Below are positions 25,709 to 34,847 of a DNA stretch of 64,000 bases, in pieces (position 1 is the stretch's first letter; each line of letters starts with the position of its first letter). Location of the stretch: positions 90,011 through 154,010 of the forward strand of contig NZ_VCJS01000003.1 in NCBI RefSeq assembly GCF_005893125.1, in the 5' to 3' direction. The position numbers were made by a program, and so were the translations under genes. The notes under the pieces were generated by a model. That model was given only the letters and a program-made list of their open reading frames with translations. It did not search any database and was not told where the DNA came from. Source of the DNA: Nonomuraea basaltis (lineage in GTDB: Bacteria; Actinomycetota; Actinomycetes; Streptosporangiales; Streptosporangiaceae).

Positions 25709-26364
25709 CGCGCGTCAGCTTCGCGGGAGCGAGGGTGACGTTCTTCAGCCGCCTGGCCTCCGGTGCCTGATCGGGCGCCGCGAGTTCCAGGCGGTGCAGC
25801 ACCTCCCGGATGATGACGCGCATCTCCAGCAGGGCGAGTTGCGCGCCGACGCAGAAGCGCCGGCCGCCGCCGAACGGCATCCACGCCCTGCTCTGGCGTC
25901 CGTCCAGGAAGCGTTCCGGGCGGAACTCCTCCGGTGCGTCGAACACGTCTGGGTCGCGATGCACGAGCGGGATGTACGGTCCGGCGTACCAGCCGGCCGG
26001 GATCTCGTACTCGCCCAGCCGGAGCGGGGCGTCGAGCAGGCGCGCCGCCTCATAGACGACGGGCCGGACGCGTAGCACCTCCTTGACCACCGCGTCGAGA
26101 TAGGGCTCGTGGTCCGGCAGCCGTTCGAGGGCCTCGGGCAGGCGCAGGAGCCGCTCGAAGGCCCACGCCAGGCCGGTGGCGGTGGTCTCGTGGCCGGCGA
26201 TCAGCATGGTGATCAGCTCGTCGCGGATCTCCTGGTCGCCCAGCTCGGTCTCCAGCAGCCGGCCGACACGCCCGGCGTCCCGGATGCCGAAGATCAGGCG
26301 AGCACGCCCGACTCCCGCCAGGTCGTGGACGCGCTCGCCGCCCTCTCGGGCCTCATCGCCTAGT
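25671..26364 (-). pseudogene. Cytochrome P450, C-terminal remnant
   Basis: The frame encodes the second half of a P450. The I-helix 'LIAGHETTATGLAWAFERL', the ExxR helix 'VVKEVLRVRPV', 'PEEFRPERFLDG' and the heme loop 'FGGGRRFCVGAQLALLEM' are all intact, with a normal C-terminus. Upstream the same frame can be read back to about 26364 (including 'DQEIRDELIT', a normal pre-I-helix sequence) but then collides with the end of the hydrolase gene. The first ~220 residues (substrate-recognition half) are missing. The first start codon falls within the I-helix. It cannot make a working enzyme and is best called a 5'-truncated pseudogene. Its 3' end overlaps the DUF3073 gene. Confidence 0.8.
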
Positions 26365-27252
26365 GTGGCGGACGATCGCCGTGGCCAGCTCCTCGTACGC
26401 CTGGGGCGGCAGCATGTGCCCCATCCCGTCGATCATCCGCAGCTCCGCGCCGGGGATCCGCTCGGCGATGATCGCGCCGTGGCCGGGCTTTGCGGGCTCG
26501 TGCGTGCCCTCGATGACCAGCGTGGGCGCCTTCACCCGGCCCAGCGCGTCCACCGGCTCGAAGTCCGGGGAGGCGGCGTGCGCCAGGCGGTGGTTGACCA
26601 CGGCCGGCAGGTCGCGGGCCCGTTCGAGCACGCGTTCCTGAAGGCGCCGCTCGGCGTCCTCGTCGAACGGCAACGCGGTGCCGTGCAGCAACCGCGCCTC
26701 CGCGATCATGCGGTCGATCTGCTCGCGCCGGTCGGAGGGCGGTGGCGCGGCGATCCACTTCGTGTAGAACTCCACGAACTCCGGCCTGGGCGGCGGCAGG
26801 CTGCCCTCCGGCTGCGGCTGCCCGGTGAGCGCCCGCATGAGCACCTCGCCCTCGCGCCCGCCCAGCGGCGAGGATCCGATCACGGTGAGCGTGCGCACCC
26901 GTTCCGGGTGCTCGACGGCGATCAGCTGGCCGAGCAGCCCGCCCGCCGAGTGGCCGACGAGGTGGGCGCTGTCCAGCCCGTACGCGTCCAGCACGCGCAG
27001 CACGTCGTCCTTGATGTCGAGCCACGTGTACGGCTGCTTCTCGAAGTCGAAGGTGGCCGACTTGCCGGTGTCGCGGTGGTCGTACCTGACGACCCGCCGG
27101 CCCGCGGCGACCAGCCGCCCGACGAACTCGTCCGGCCACAGGATCCCCTGCGTCATCGACCCCATCACCAGCAGGATCGGCGGGTGTGTGACGTCTCCGA
27201 ACTCCTCGGTCCAGAGCTCCCCGCCGTCAATTTCGATCATGTTCGTTTGCAT
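26353..27252 (-). CDS. Alpha/beta hydrolase
   Basis: A 299-residue alpha/beta-hydrolase. The oxyanion region 'PPILLVMGSM', the nucleophile elbow G-H-S-A-G-G in 'AHLVGHSAGGLLGQLIAVEHPERV', the acid after strand 7 in 'PTLVIEGTHEPAKPGHG' and the catalytic His in 'MIDGMGHMLPPQ' are all in order. The 'W..E.VGRLVAAGRRVVRYDHRDTGKS' stretch is typical of the aclacinomycin-methylesterase/epoxide hydrolase-like subgroup. Substrate unknown. A second in-frame ATG at 27240 is also possible as the start. The gene's stop region overlaps the P450 remnant, which suggests the deletion joint lies here. A short inverted repeat (27275-27293) lies just upstream. Confidence 0.88.
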   Translation of the reverse strand: MQTNMIEIDGGELWTEEFGDVTHPPILLVMGSMTQGILWPDEFVGRLVAAGRRVVRYDHRDTGKSATFDFEKQPYTWLDIKDDVLRVLDAYGLDSAHLVGHSAGGLLGQLIAVEHPERVRTLTVIGSSPLGGREGEVLMRALTGQPQPEGSLPPPRPEFVEFYTKWIAAPPPSDRREQIDRMIAEARLLHGTALPFDEDAERRLQERVLERARDLPAVVNHRLAHAASPDFEPVDALGRVKAPTLVIEGTHEPAKPGHGAIIAERIPGAELRMIDGMGHMLPPQAYEELATAIVRHTRR

Positions 27253-27274
27253 GACTCGAGCCTGCCCCGGATCG

Positions 27275-27293
27275 CTACGGATGCCTTCCGTAG
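27275..27293. terminator. Short perfect hairpin between two same-strand genes
   Basis: CTACGGA-tgcct-TCCGTAG is a perfect 7-bp inverted repeat in the 53-bp gap between the stop of the LuxR regulator gene and the start of the hydrolase gene. It can end the regulator transcript or act as an operator for the hydrolase gene. Confidence 0.4.
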
Positions 27294-27305
27294 GACTACT
27301 GGCGT

Positions 27306-30266
27306 TCAGAGCAGCCGGGCCAGTTCAGTACGGGTGGAGATGCCCAGTTTGGGATAGATCTTGTAGAGGTGGTACTCGACGGTGCGCGGGCTGAGGAACA
27401 GCCGCGCCGCCACCTCCTTGCTGGACGCCCCCTCCGCCACCAGCCGGGCGATCCGCAGCTCCTGCGGGGTCAGCGCGGCCAGCGCGTCGCTCTCCGGCCG
27501 GGCCACCGTCTCGCCCGCCGCTCGCAGCTCGCCGTGCGCTCGCTTGGCCCACGGCTTGGCGCCCAGCCGCTCGAACGTCTCCAGCGCCGCGCGCAGATGG
27601 TGCCGCGCCTGACCGGGCTGCTGCGCGCGGCGCAGGCGCTCGCCGTACAGCAGGGCTGTACGTGCCCGCTCGAACGGCTCGCCGTGCCGGCGCAACGCCT
27701 CCTCGAACAGCTCGGCCCCGCCGCCGGACAGCTCGGTTCCGCCACCGGACAGCTCGGCCCCGGCACCGGACTGGTCGGTTCCTGGGCCGGACCGTCCGCT
27801 CACGCCGGCGAGCAGAGCGCGGCAGCGGGCGAGCAGCGCCAGGGGCTCGTCCGTGGTGGCGTGCGCCGCCCACCGCTCGTAACCGGCCACCGCCTCCCTG
27901 GCGGCCTCGTACTCGCCTGCCGCCACGGCCGCCTCCACCCGGTCCGGCGTGGAGCGCCATACCACTGTCGGCTGCCCGGCGCCGGGGCCGGCCGTGGTGA
28001 TGGAGACGAACCGCGCGTGCGCCGCCGCGTACCGTCCCATGCCCAGATCCAGCATCGCCAGCGCGTACGCGGCCACGCCCGCGCGCAGCCCGATGCGGTG
28101 CGGGATCGCGATGGCCAGCGCCTCCTCCGCCTGGCGGCGGCACTGCTCCTCCTCGCCCCGCAGGGCCGACACCACGGCCAGGTTCGCCAGGTGGGCGGCG
28201 ACGGAGTTGCGGTATCCGGCCTCGCGCGCCAGCTCCAGCCCCTCTTCCGCGATCGCGGCGCTCTCGGCGAGCCTGCCCTTGATCCGCTCGGCCGTCGACA
28301 CGAACTCCAGCACGACGGGCAGTTGCCCCACCATCCCCGACACCCTGGCCGCCCGCCCGGCCCGCTCGACCAGCTCAGCGGACACGTCGGCCTCCCCGAG
28401 ATAGCTGGCCGCCGCCGACGCCCACAGCAGCTCCGCCGCCCCGGTCAGCTCACCGGTACGAGCCAGCGCCCCGCGCAGCAGGTCACCACCGGTGCCGTCG
28501 TCCAGCATGGCCCCGATCCCGGCCACCACGTCCCGCAGGAAGCCGGGGGCGTATGCCCTGGCCCGCCGTCCCAACTCCACGATGGCCGCCACGTCGCCCA
28601 CGTAGCTCGCCGCCTCGGAGGCATCGGCGAGCATCTCGATCGTCTGGCCTGCCGCCAGAATCCTCATCGCCTCCGCCGCGTCCCCCGAGTTCAACTCGAA
28701 CCGCCCCCGCAACTGCGCGATCTCCTCAAGCAGCCCGACCCGCCTACCTGGCCGGACGCCTGCCGGCCGGGGGCCTCCCGGCTCGGCGGCCGGCGCGCCG
28801 GCGTGTGGGGTGAGCGTCTCGGCCGGTTCGGCGATGCCGGCGAGTCCGTGGGCTTCGGCCAGGTCGCGGGCCTCGGCGAGGTGGCTTTGCGCCTGGCCGG
28901 GGCGGCCGCCGAGCCAGGCGGCGGTGGCGGCGTCCTTCAGTCGCTCTGCCCTGACGAGCGGATCGGGGGTGAGCTCGGCCGCCCTGGCGAGGGCCGTCGC
29001 GGCGTCGCCGTACCCACCCCTGGCCCGTGCCCGTTCGGCGGACTCCGCCAGTGCGGCGGCCACCGCCTCGTCCGTGCCCACCCTGGCCGCGGCCAGGTGC
29101 AGGGCACGCCTGTCGCCGTCCACCAGCTCGGCGAGTGCGGCGTGCGCGGCGCGGACCTGCACGGAGGTGGCGGCGGCGTGCACGGCCGACCTGACGAGCG
29201 GATGCCGGAACCGGATCACCCCGCCCGTCACTGTCACCAGCCCGGCGGCCTCCACCTCATGCAGCACCCCATCGCTTCCCGGCTCGACAGGCACGCTCCC
29301 GGCGGCTCCCGGCCCGGTGGATCCGACGTCGCGCCGGGTTCCGGTCGCGTCCGGCCAGGAGACGGTGAGGTGGGTGGCGGCGCGGAGGACGAGGGCGAGG
29401 TCACTCTCCAGGGAGGCGAGCAGGACGAGACGGCGGGCGCCTTGAGACAGCCGGGCCACCTGCTCTCCGAACAGCTGCTCGCCGCCCGGCAGTGGATCGG
29501 GCAACGGGACTCGACCGGCGAGCTGGTCGGGTGACAGCGACGCGGCCGTCTCGCGGAGCACGAGCGGGTTGCCTCCGGTCAGGGCCGTCAGCTGCGTCCT
29601 GACCTCGGAGGCGACGGTGACGGCGGAGTCCAGGAGCCGACCGGCGCCGGCCTCGTCCAGGCCGCCGACGCGCAGCTCGGGCACGCCCTTGAGCACGGCG
29701 TCCCCGCGGACGGCCAGCAACATCGCGATGCTCTCGGTCCGCAGCCGCCTCGCCGCGAACAGCAGCGCGTCCGCCGACGCCCGGTCGAACCATTGGACGT
29801 CGTCGATCAGGCACAGCAGCCCGTGCGGCGCCGCCGCCTCGGCCAGCAGCGACAGGACGCCCGCCGAGACCAGGAAGCGGTCCGAGCCGGGCGCGGCGGC
29901 CAGGCCGAGCGCCCCGGAAAGGGCGTCGCGTTGCGGCTCGGGGAGCGCGTCGAGGAGGTCGATCACCGGGTGGAGCAGCTGGTGCAGGGCGGCGAAAGCC
30001 AGGTCGGACTCCGACTCGATCCCGCCCGCCCGCAACACCCGCATCGCCCCCGCTCGCGAGCGCGCCGGTGCGACGGCTTCGGCGTCCGCCCGCGAGTCGG
30101 CCGATGTGACGGTCTCGGAGCGCGCACGGTGGGCGGCGTGGTCCAGGAGGGCTGACTTGCCGACGCCTGCCTCGCCGCGCAGCGCCAGTGCGCGGCCCTC
30201 GCCGGTGCGGGCGGAGGTGATCAGGGCGTCGATCGCGGCGGTCTCCGCGGCTCTGCCGTACAGCAC
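27306..30266 (-). CDS. Large ATP-binding LuxR-family regulator (LAL type)
   Basis: A 986-residue LAL-type regulator. Walker A GEAGVGKS is at residues 31-38 and Walker B in 'LLCLIDDVQWFDRASADALLFAARRL'; the middle is a long helical, TPR-like region; the C-terminus is a LuxR HTH ('LTPQELRIARLVAEGASSKEVAARLFLSPRTVEYHLYKIYPKLGISTRTEL'). LAL proteins often activate secondary-metabolite or sugar-utilisation genes. A Gly/Ser-rich low-complexity patch with three near-repeats of GAELSGGG sits at about residues 825-850. No biosynthetic cluster is adjacent, so the target is not evident; the hydrolase gene 53 bp downstream on the same strand is a candidate. Confidence 0.93.
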   Translation of the reverse strand: MLYGRAAETAAIDALITSARTGEGRALALRGEAGVGKSALLDHAAHRARSETVTSADSRADAEAVAPARSRAGAMRVLRAGGIESESDLAFAALHQLLHPVIDLLDALPEPQRDALSGALGLAAAPGSDRFLVSAGVLSLLAEAAAPHGLLCLIDDVQWFDRASADALLFAARRLRTESIAMLLAVRGDAVLKGVPELRVGGLDEAGAGRLLDSAVTVASEVRTQLTALTGGNPLVLRETAASLSPDQLAGRVPLPDPLPGGEQLFGEQVARLSQGARRLVLLASLESDLALVLRAATHLTVSWPDATGTRRDVGSTGPGAAGSVPVEPGSDGVLHEVEAAGLVTVTGGVIRFRHPLVRSAVHAAATSVQVRAAHAALAELVDGDRRALHLAAARVGTDEAVAAALAESAERARARGGYGDAATALARAAELTPDPLVRAERLKDAATAAWLGGRPGQAQSHLAEARDLAEAHGLAGIAEPAETLTPHAGAPAAEPGGPRPAGVRPGRRVGLLEEIAQLRGRFELNSGDAAEAMRILAAGQTIEMLADASEAASYVGDVAAIVELGRRARAYAPGFLRDVVAGIGAMLDDGTGGDLLRGALARTGELTGAAELLWASAAASYLGEADVSAELVERAGRAARVSGMVGQLPVVLEFVSTAERIKGRLAESAAIAEEGLELAREAGYRNSVAAHLANLAVVSALRGEEEQCRRQAEEALAIAIPHRIGLRAGVAAYALAMLDLGMGRYAAAHARFVSITTAGPGAGQPTVVWRSTPDRVEAAVAAGEYEAAREAVAGYERWAAHATTDEPLALLARCRALLAGVSGRSGPGTDQSGAGAELSGGGTELSGGGAELFEEALRRHGEPFERARTALLYGERLRRAQQPGQARHHLRAALETFERLGAKPWAKRAHGELRAAGETVARPESDALAALTPQELRIARLVAEGASSKEVAARLFLSPRTVEYHLYKIYPKLGISTRTELARLL

Positions 30267-30423
30267 GGAAGGGGACTGTACAGCGGCCTCAGACGAGCGA
30301 CGTCAGTGGGCCGGGAGATGGCCGCGGGAGGGGTCTTCGTGACCAAGGCTGTTCCTGTCACGCGCAAAGTCAGGAATGTCGGCGGCGGCTCGGGGCAGTT
30401 CCCGGGGGCGAGGTGATCGACAC

Positions 30424-30993
30424 ATGCGTGTGGGAATCGTGGGTTCTGGGAAGCTCGGCGCGCCGCTCGGACGCCTGCTCGCGGTCGCCGGCCACGACGT
30501 GTGCTTCAGCGACACCGAGCCCTCCCGTGCGGCGGCGGCCGCCGCCGCGGCGGCCGGTGGCCAGGTCAGGGACGGCTCACCGATCGAGGCCGCGCGGTTC
30601 GGCGAGGTCGTCATCATGGCGGTGTGGTGGGAGGCGTTCCCTGCGGTGGTGGAGGAGCTCGGCGGGGAGCTCGCCGGAAAGATCGTCATCGATCCGAGCA
30701 ATCCGATCACCGATCGCGACGGCACGGCGACGGCGGTGGCGGTCCCGGACGGGTTGACCAGTCCGCAGTACCAGCAGCACGTGCTGGGGCCGGGGGTGCG
30801 GCTGGTGCGGACGTTCAACACCAAGTACCCCAACGAGCTGCTGGAGCTCGGCACGGCCGGGCAGGGCGGCGGGACGCGGGCCGACATGCCCTACTGGGGC
30901 GACGACGACGGGGCCAAGAAGGCCGTGGTGCCGTTGATCGAGGATGCCGGGTTCACCGCCATTGACGGGGGTGGTCTCTCCGAAGCCCGCTGA
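30424..30993 (+). CDS. F420-dependent NADP oxidoreductase-type protein
   Basis: A 189-residue Rossmann protein of the NADP oxidoreductase, coenzyme F420-dependent family (Fno-like N-terminal domain). Seen: 'MRVGIVGSGKLGAPLGRLLAVAGHDVCFSDTEPSRA', where GxGxxG binds the dinucleotide, and 'VIMAVWWEAFPAVVEELGG', 'IVIDPSNPITDRDG', 'VRTFNTKYPNEL'. Such proteins reduce F420 with NADPH or act as small dehydrogenases. Poly-Ala is present at about residues 38-47. The ATG at 30424 is chosen as it begins the first strand; a longer frame upstream is not conserved-looking. Convergent with the LCP gene, 21 bp between stops. Confidence 0.85.
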   Translation: MRVGIVGSGKLGAPLGRLLAVAGHDVCFSDTEPSRAAAAAAAAAGGQVRDGSPIEAARFGEVVIMAVWWEAFPAVVEELGGELAGKIVIDPSNPITDRDGTATAVAVPDGLTSPQYQQHVLGPGVRLVRTFNTKYPNELLELGTAGQGGGTRADMPYWGDDDGAKKAVVPLIEDAGFTAIDGGGLSEAR

Positions 30994-31014
30994 TGCTCCG
31001 GCGTTCCGGGAAGG

Positions 31015-32418
31015 TCAGGTGGCGCACGAGTCGTGGGTGGCGTCGAAGCCCTTGAGCGACTCCGTGTCGTCCGAGCGCAGCGGCTTCAGGCCCTGCCAGT
31101 CGTCGCCGATCACGAGCACCAGCCGGTTCGTCCGCGCCGCCGCGACCTCCCTGGGCGCGGCGGCGAGCAGGTCGCCGGCCAGCGTGGGGACGCGGGTCTC
31201 GCCATCCGGGCCGTAGAGGATCGCGGTCTTCGGCTGCGGCTTGCGTGCCGAGTCCCCGATCTTCGTGATGTGGTAGCCGCGCTGCTCGAGGAAGGCCGCC
31301 ACCTGGCTGCCCAGCCCGCTGCGCCAGGTGCCGTTGCGCAGCTCGATCTGGATCTTGGGCCGGGCCACCTTGGCCTGGCCGCCCTTGATGCCCTCGACGC
31401 TCTGGTCCCTGGCGACGATCTGGAACAGCCGGCCGGCCTGCGCCTGCACCCACTCGACCCGGCCGGGCTGGGTGAGGGAGTAGTGCCACGGGGTGGTGAT
31501 GAAGCGGATCTTGCCGGCGTCCAGGCCCTGGAGGCTTGCGGCCAGGTCTTTCATGACGCCCACGGACAGGCCGCGGTCGGTGGTCACCGCCTTGGTGCCG
31601 GCGTCGAGGATGCCCAGGAGCTTGGCCGGGTCGGAGAGCGTCTCGCCGCTCATCACCTTCTTGACCATCGAGGCGATGAACATCTGCTGCCGCTGGATGC
31701 GCCCGATGTCGGAACCGTCGCCCAGGCTGTAGCGGGCGCGTACGTAGCCGAGCGCCTGCTCGCCGTCGAGCGTCTGCCGCCCGGCCGGCAGGTGCAGCAG
31801 CGCCTTCTTGTCGTCCACGCGCTGCGGCAGGCAGACCTCCACGCCGCCCACGGCGTCCACCATGCTCTTGAAGCCGGTGAAGTCGACCTTGACGAAGTGG
31901 TCGATGTGGATGCGGGTCAGCGTCTCGATCGTCTTCCAGGTGCAGGCGATGCCCCCGGAGTTGAACGACTCGTTGATCATGCCGAGGTGCGGCCGCTGCC
32001 CGGGCAGGCCGCCGGTGGCGCGGCAGGCGGGCAGCTGGACCAGCGAGTCGCGCGGGAAGCTGATGACCATCGCGTTGTCGCGCTGTGACGACACGTGGAC
32101 CAGCATGATCGTGTCGGTGCGCTCGCCCGCGACCCGGCCGTACCTGGCGTTCTTGCCGTTGCGCTGGTCGGAGCCGACGACCAGGACGTTCATCGCGGTG
32201 CCGGCGACCTTGGGCGGGCGGGTGGCGCCGAGGTCGTCGGCGGTGACGTCGACGTGCCTGACGTTGCCGATCAGCTTGGTCCAGACGCCCACCGCGACGC
32301 CCGCGACCAGGAGGACGAGGGTCACCGCGACCGCGACCGCCCAGCGCAGCCAATGGCGCCGCCGTCGTGGCGGCGCGCCGGGCCCGGAGGGCGGCGCGTC
32401 GACAAGCCCGCTGCTCAC
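31015..32418 (-). CDS. LytR-CpsA-Psr protein with LytR C-terminal domain
   Basis: A 467-residue LCP protein with a single N-terminal signal anchor (residues 23-47), the LCP catalytic domain, and a C-terminal LytR_C domain (from about residue 350, 'IQIELRNGTWRSGLGSQVAAFLEQRGYHITKIGD'). Catalytic features: 'VLVVGSDQRNGKNARYGRVAGERTDTIMLVHVS', 'ISFPRDSLVQLP', 'MINESFNSGG' and 'LGYVRARYSLGDGSDIGRIQRQQMFI' with the Arg residues that bind the lipid pyrophosphate. Two Cys pairs may form disulfides outside the cell. It differs from the LCP protein at 4337-5710, which has a multi-helix anchor and no LytR_C. The next gene upstream is 141 bp away on the same strand. Confidence 0.93.
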   Translation of the reverse strand: MSSGLVDAPPSGPGAPPRRRRHWLRWAVAVAVTLVLLVAGVAVGVWTKLIGNVRHVDVTADDLGATRPPKVAGTAMNVLVVGSDQRNGKNARYGRVAGERTDTIMLVHVSSQRDNAMVISFPRDSLVQLPACRATGGLPGQRPHLGMINESFNSGGIACTWKTIETLTRIHIDHFVKVDFTGFKSMVDAVGGVEVCLPQRVDDKKALLHLPAGRQTLDGEQALGYVRARYSLGDGSDIGRIQRQQMFIASMVKKVMSGETLSDPAKLLGILDAGTKAVTTDRGLSVGVMKDLAASLQGLDAGKIRFITTPWHYSLTQPGRVEWVQAQAGRLFQIVARDQSVEGIKGGQAKVARPKIQIELRNGTWRSGLGSQVAAFLEQRGYHITKIGDSARKPQPKTAILYGPDGETRVPTLAGDLLAAAPREVAAARTNRLVLVIGDDWQGLKPLRSDDTESLKGFDATHDSCAT

Positions 32419-32559
32419 GTGACTCCCACAGGGTCGGGGCCGAAGGGGCCGCCGCCCCTGGCCATGAGCACGGCCTTGCCGTAGGGATCTCGGCCGTTGA
32501 TCGTGACTGAGTGTACTCAGTCGGACCAGGTCATGGCACAGTCAGGGACGATCGCGGGG

Positions 32560-32826
32560 TCAGTCGGGCATGGTCATGCGGAGCGACACCGTGCCGCGCA
32601 GATCCAGCCAGGCCGTGCCGGGGCCGCGGACCAGCCTGAGCACCACCTCGTCGCAGCCGGGGCAGCGGGCCACCAGGCCGGGCTCGGGGCCGTACACGCG
32701 GAGCGAGGCGACGGGACCCGTCAGTCCGCAGCTCGCGCAGCGGCCGGTGGCGGCGGTGACGTCCACGGCGAAGATCTCGCCGAGCGGGCCCGCCAGGGCG
32801 TTTCCGTCCAGGTGTTCTGCGGTCAT
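32560..32826 (-). CDS. DUF6510 zinc-ribbon protein
   Basis: An 88-residue protein with two CxxC knuckles ('CASCGLTGP' and 'CPGCDEVVL'), giving a small zinc ribbon. It has the composition of the DUF6510 family that in actinomycetes is encoded next to a ferredoxin-reductase-like protein and a sulfite-oxidase-like molybdoenzyme, exactly as here. It begins 1 bp after the stop of the reductase gene, so the three are co-transcribed. Function is unknown; the zinc ribbon may be a structural partner of the redox pair (inference). Confidence 0.85.
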   Translation of the reverse strand: MTAEHLDGNALAGPLGEIFAVDVTAATGRCASCGLTGPVASLRVYGPEPGLVARCPGCDEVVLRLVRGPGTAWLDLRGTVSLRMTMPD

Positions 32827-32827
32827 G

Positions 32828-33556
32828 TCAGCCTCCGGTCGGGCCGAATCGTTCGGTTCTGATCTGCTCCGGCGCGTGCCCGAGCGCGAGCAGCAGGTCG
32901 GCGGCCGCCTCCACGAAGCCGGTCGGCCCGCACACGTAGCAGTCCGGCGCGAAGTCGGCCGGCCAGCCGCCCTCGGCCATGTCGGTCAGCGCGATGCGGC
33001 CGGCCGCGCGGGACACGCCGGGTGGCACGGCCCTGGTGTAGAGGTAGGCGACGTCGAGCCCGGGCTCGGGGCGCCGCAACTCCGCGGCGTAGTAGCGGCT
33101 GTCCTGGTCGCGCAGCGAGTAGAGCAGCCGGAACGGCACCCGGTTGCCCGCCTGCCGGCGGGCCCTGATCATGGCCATCAGCGGCACGATCCCCGACCCG
33201 CCGCCGACCAGCAGCACCGGCGCCTTGCTCGCCGGCCGCCAGACGAACCAGCCGCCCACCGGGCCGCGGAGCTCGACCTGGTCGCCGGCCTCGATGACCT
33301 CGGTCAGGTACGGCGACACCTCGCCGTCGGGCACGGTCTCCACGGTGAGCTCGACCAGGTCGCCGTCGGCGGGCGCGGCCAGCGAGTAGCTGCGCTGCGC
33401 GGTGTAGCCGTCGTCGGCCGTGAGCCGCACGTCCACGTGCTGTCCCGCAAGGTGACCGGGCCAGCCGGGCACGTCGAAGACCAGCGTGCGGGCGGTGGCG
33501 GTCTCGGCGCGGACCTCGCGCACGCGGGCGGCCCGCCAGGGCAGGCGGCCGCGCAC
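32828..33556 (-). CDS. FAD/NAD(P)-binding ferredoxin-reductase-type protein
   Basis: A 242-residue oxidoreductase of the ferredoxin-NADP reductase superfamily. The FAD-binding 'QRSYSLAAPADG' (RxYSL), the pyrophosphate-binding 'GGWFVWRPASKAPVLLVGGGSGIVPLMAMIRA', and the C-terminal 'DCYVCGPTGFVEAAADLL' (NAD-binding CGPxxF) are all visible. There is no [2Fe-2S] domain, so it must pass electrons to a separate partner, presumably the sulfite-oxidase-like gene product directly upstream. The start is GTG immediately after the TGA of that gene (TGA-GTG), so they are coupled. This three-gene unit recurs in actinomycetes. Confidence 0.9.
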   Translation of the reverse strand: MRGRLPWRAARVREVRAETATARTLVFDVPGWPGHLAGQHVDVRLTADDGYTAQRSYSLAAPADGDLVELTVETVPDGEVSPYLTEVIEAGDQVELRGPVGGWFVWRPASKAPVLLVGGGSGIVPLMAMIRARRQAGNRVPFRLLYSLRDQDSRYYAAELRRPEPGLDVAYLYTRAVPPGVSRAAGRIALTDMAEGGWPADFAPDCYVCGPTGFVEAAADLLLALGHAPEQIRTERFGPTGG

Positions 33557-34156
33557 TCAGTCGCCCTCGTAGCGCTGCTCGCGCCACGGGTCGCCATAGT
33601 TGTGGTAGCCGGCGGTCTCCCAGAAGCCGGGCCAGTCCTCGTTGAGCAGCCGGATGCCGCGCACCCATTTGGCGGACTTCCAGAGGTACAGGTGCGGCAC
33701 GAGCAGCCGGGCCGGGCCGCCGTGCCGGGGCTCCAGCTCCTCGCCGTCGTAGCGGTGCGCGATCCACGCCTTGCCGTCGAGCAGGTCCTCCAGCGGCATG
33801 TTCGTGGTGTAGCCGCCGTAGGAGTAGACCAGCGCGTATTCGGCGGTGGTCTCGACGTCCTCGAAGAACACGTCGAGGGAGACGCCCTCCCAGGTGGTGC
33901 CGAGCTTGGACCACTTGGTGACGCAGTGGAGGTCCACCGTCGGCGTCTGGCTCGGCAGTGCCGTGAACTCCTCCCACGACCAGCGGTGGGTCTGCCCCGC
34001 CTCGGTGTCGATGGCGAACTCCCACCGGTCGAGCGGGACCCGCGGGGTCGGCCCGGCCGACAGCACCGGGAAGTCCTCCACCAGATATTGACCGGGCGGC
34101 AGCTGGTCGCCGCCCTCACTGCGCCTTCCGCGGAAACCGCGCGAAACGATGCCCAC
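33557..34156 (-). CDS. Sulfite-oxidase-like molybdopterin oxidoreductase
   Basis: A 199-residue cytosolic-looking molybdoenzyme of the sulfite oxidase/YedY fold. The Moco-ligating Cys is C78 in 'TVDLHCVTKWSKLGTTWEGVSLDVFFEDV', followed by 'YGGYTTNMPLEDLLDGKAWIAHRYDGEELEPRHGGPARLLVPHLYLWKSAKWVRGI' with the conserved GGPxR(L/M)xxP and K-(S/N)-x-K-W motifs. It has no signal peptide and no C-terminal dimerisation domain. First gene of a three-gene operon with a flavin reductase and DUF6510 protein, which would supply electrons, suggesting it works as a reductase (as MsrP does) rather than as sulfite oxidase; this is inference. Confidence 0.9.
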   Translation of the reverse strand: MGIVSRGFRGRRSEGGDQLPPGQYLVEDFPVLSAGPTPRVPLDRWEFAIDTEAGQTHRWSWEEFTALPSQTPTVDLHCVTKWSKLGTTWEGVSLDVFFEDVETTAEYALVYSYGGYTTNMPLEDLLDGKAWIAHRYDGEELEPRHGGPARLLVPHLYLWKSAKWVRGIRLLNEDWPGFWETAGYHNYGDPWREQRYEGD

Positions 34157-34169
34157 GACCCGCCCCTTC

Positions 34170-34847
34170 CTACTGATCCAGGCCTATTCCACCACGCCGC
34201 GGGGTCACAAGCCCGGATTCGTACGCGAACACCACGAGCTGGGCGCGGTCGCGGGCATGCAGCTTGGTCATCGCGCGGCTGACGTGCGTCTTCGCGGTGG
34301 TCGGGCTGATCACCATGTGGGCGGCGATCTCGTCGTTGGACAGGCCGCGCGCCACCAGCGCGGTCACCTCGCGCTCGCGGTTGGTGAGCACGTCGAGCCC
34401 CAGAGGCGCAGGCTCGGGGCGGCGGGCGACGTACTCGCCGATCAGCCGGCGGGTGATGGCCGGGGAGAGCAGCGCGTCGCCGCGGGCCGCCACTCTGACG
34501 CCCTGCAGCAGGTCGGCCGGCTCGGTGTCCTTGACCAGGAAGCCGCCGGCACCGGCCCGGAGCGCGTTGAAGACGTACTCGTCGAGGCCGTAGTTGGTGA
34601 GGATCACGACGTGGACGCCGCTCAGCCGCTCGTCGGCGGCGATCCGCCGGGTCGCCTCGATGCCGTCCATCACCGGCATCTGGATGTCGACCAGCGCCAC
34701 GTCGGGCAGGTGCTCCAGGGCGAGCGCGACGGCCTGCTCGCCGTTCGCCGCATCGGCCACCACCTCGATGTCGTCCTCGGCCTCCAGCAGGGCACGGAAG
34801 CTGCCGCGGATGAGCGCCTGGTCGTCCACGATCAGAACGCGGATCAC
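34170..34847 (-). CDS. NarL/LuxR-type response regulator
   Basis: A 225-residue response regulator. The receiver domain starts 'MIRVLIVDDQALIRGSFRALLEAEDDIEVV' with phosphoacceptor D54 in 'VALVDIQMPVMDG', switch Thr/Lys in 'VVILTNYG' and 'GAGGFLVKDTEP'. The C-terminal LuxR HTH is 'VLTNREREVTALVARGLSNDEIAAHMVISPTTAKTHVSRAMTKLHARDRAQLVVFAYESGLV'. Its start overlaps the end of the histidine kinase gene by 4 bp, so they form a two-component system. Targets are unknown; the sulfite-oxidase-like operon begins 13 bp downstream and may be in the same transcript. Confidence 0.95.
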   Translation of the reverse strand: MIRVLIVDDQALIRGSFRALLEAEDDIEVVADAANGEQAVALALEHLPDVALVDIQMPVMDGIEATRRIAADERLSGVHVVILTNYGLDEYVFNALRAGAGGFLVKDTEPADLLQGVRVAARGDALLSPAITRRLIGEYVARRPEPAPLGLDVLTNREREVTALVARGLSNDEIAAHMVISPTTAKTHVSRAMTKLHARDRAQLVVFAYESGLVTPRRGGIGLDQ

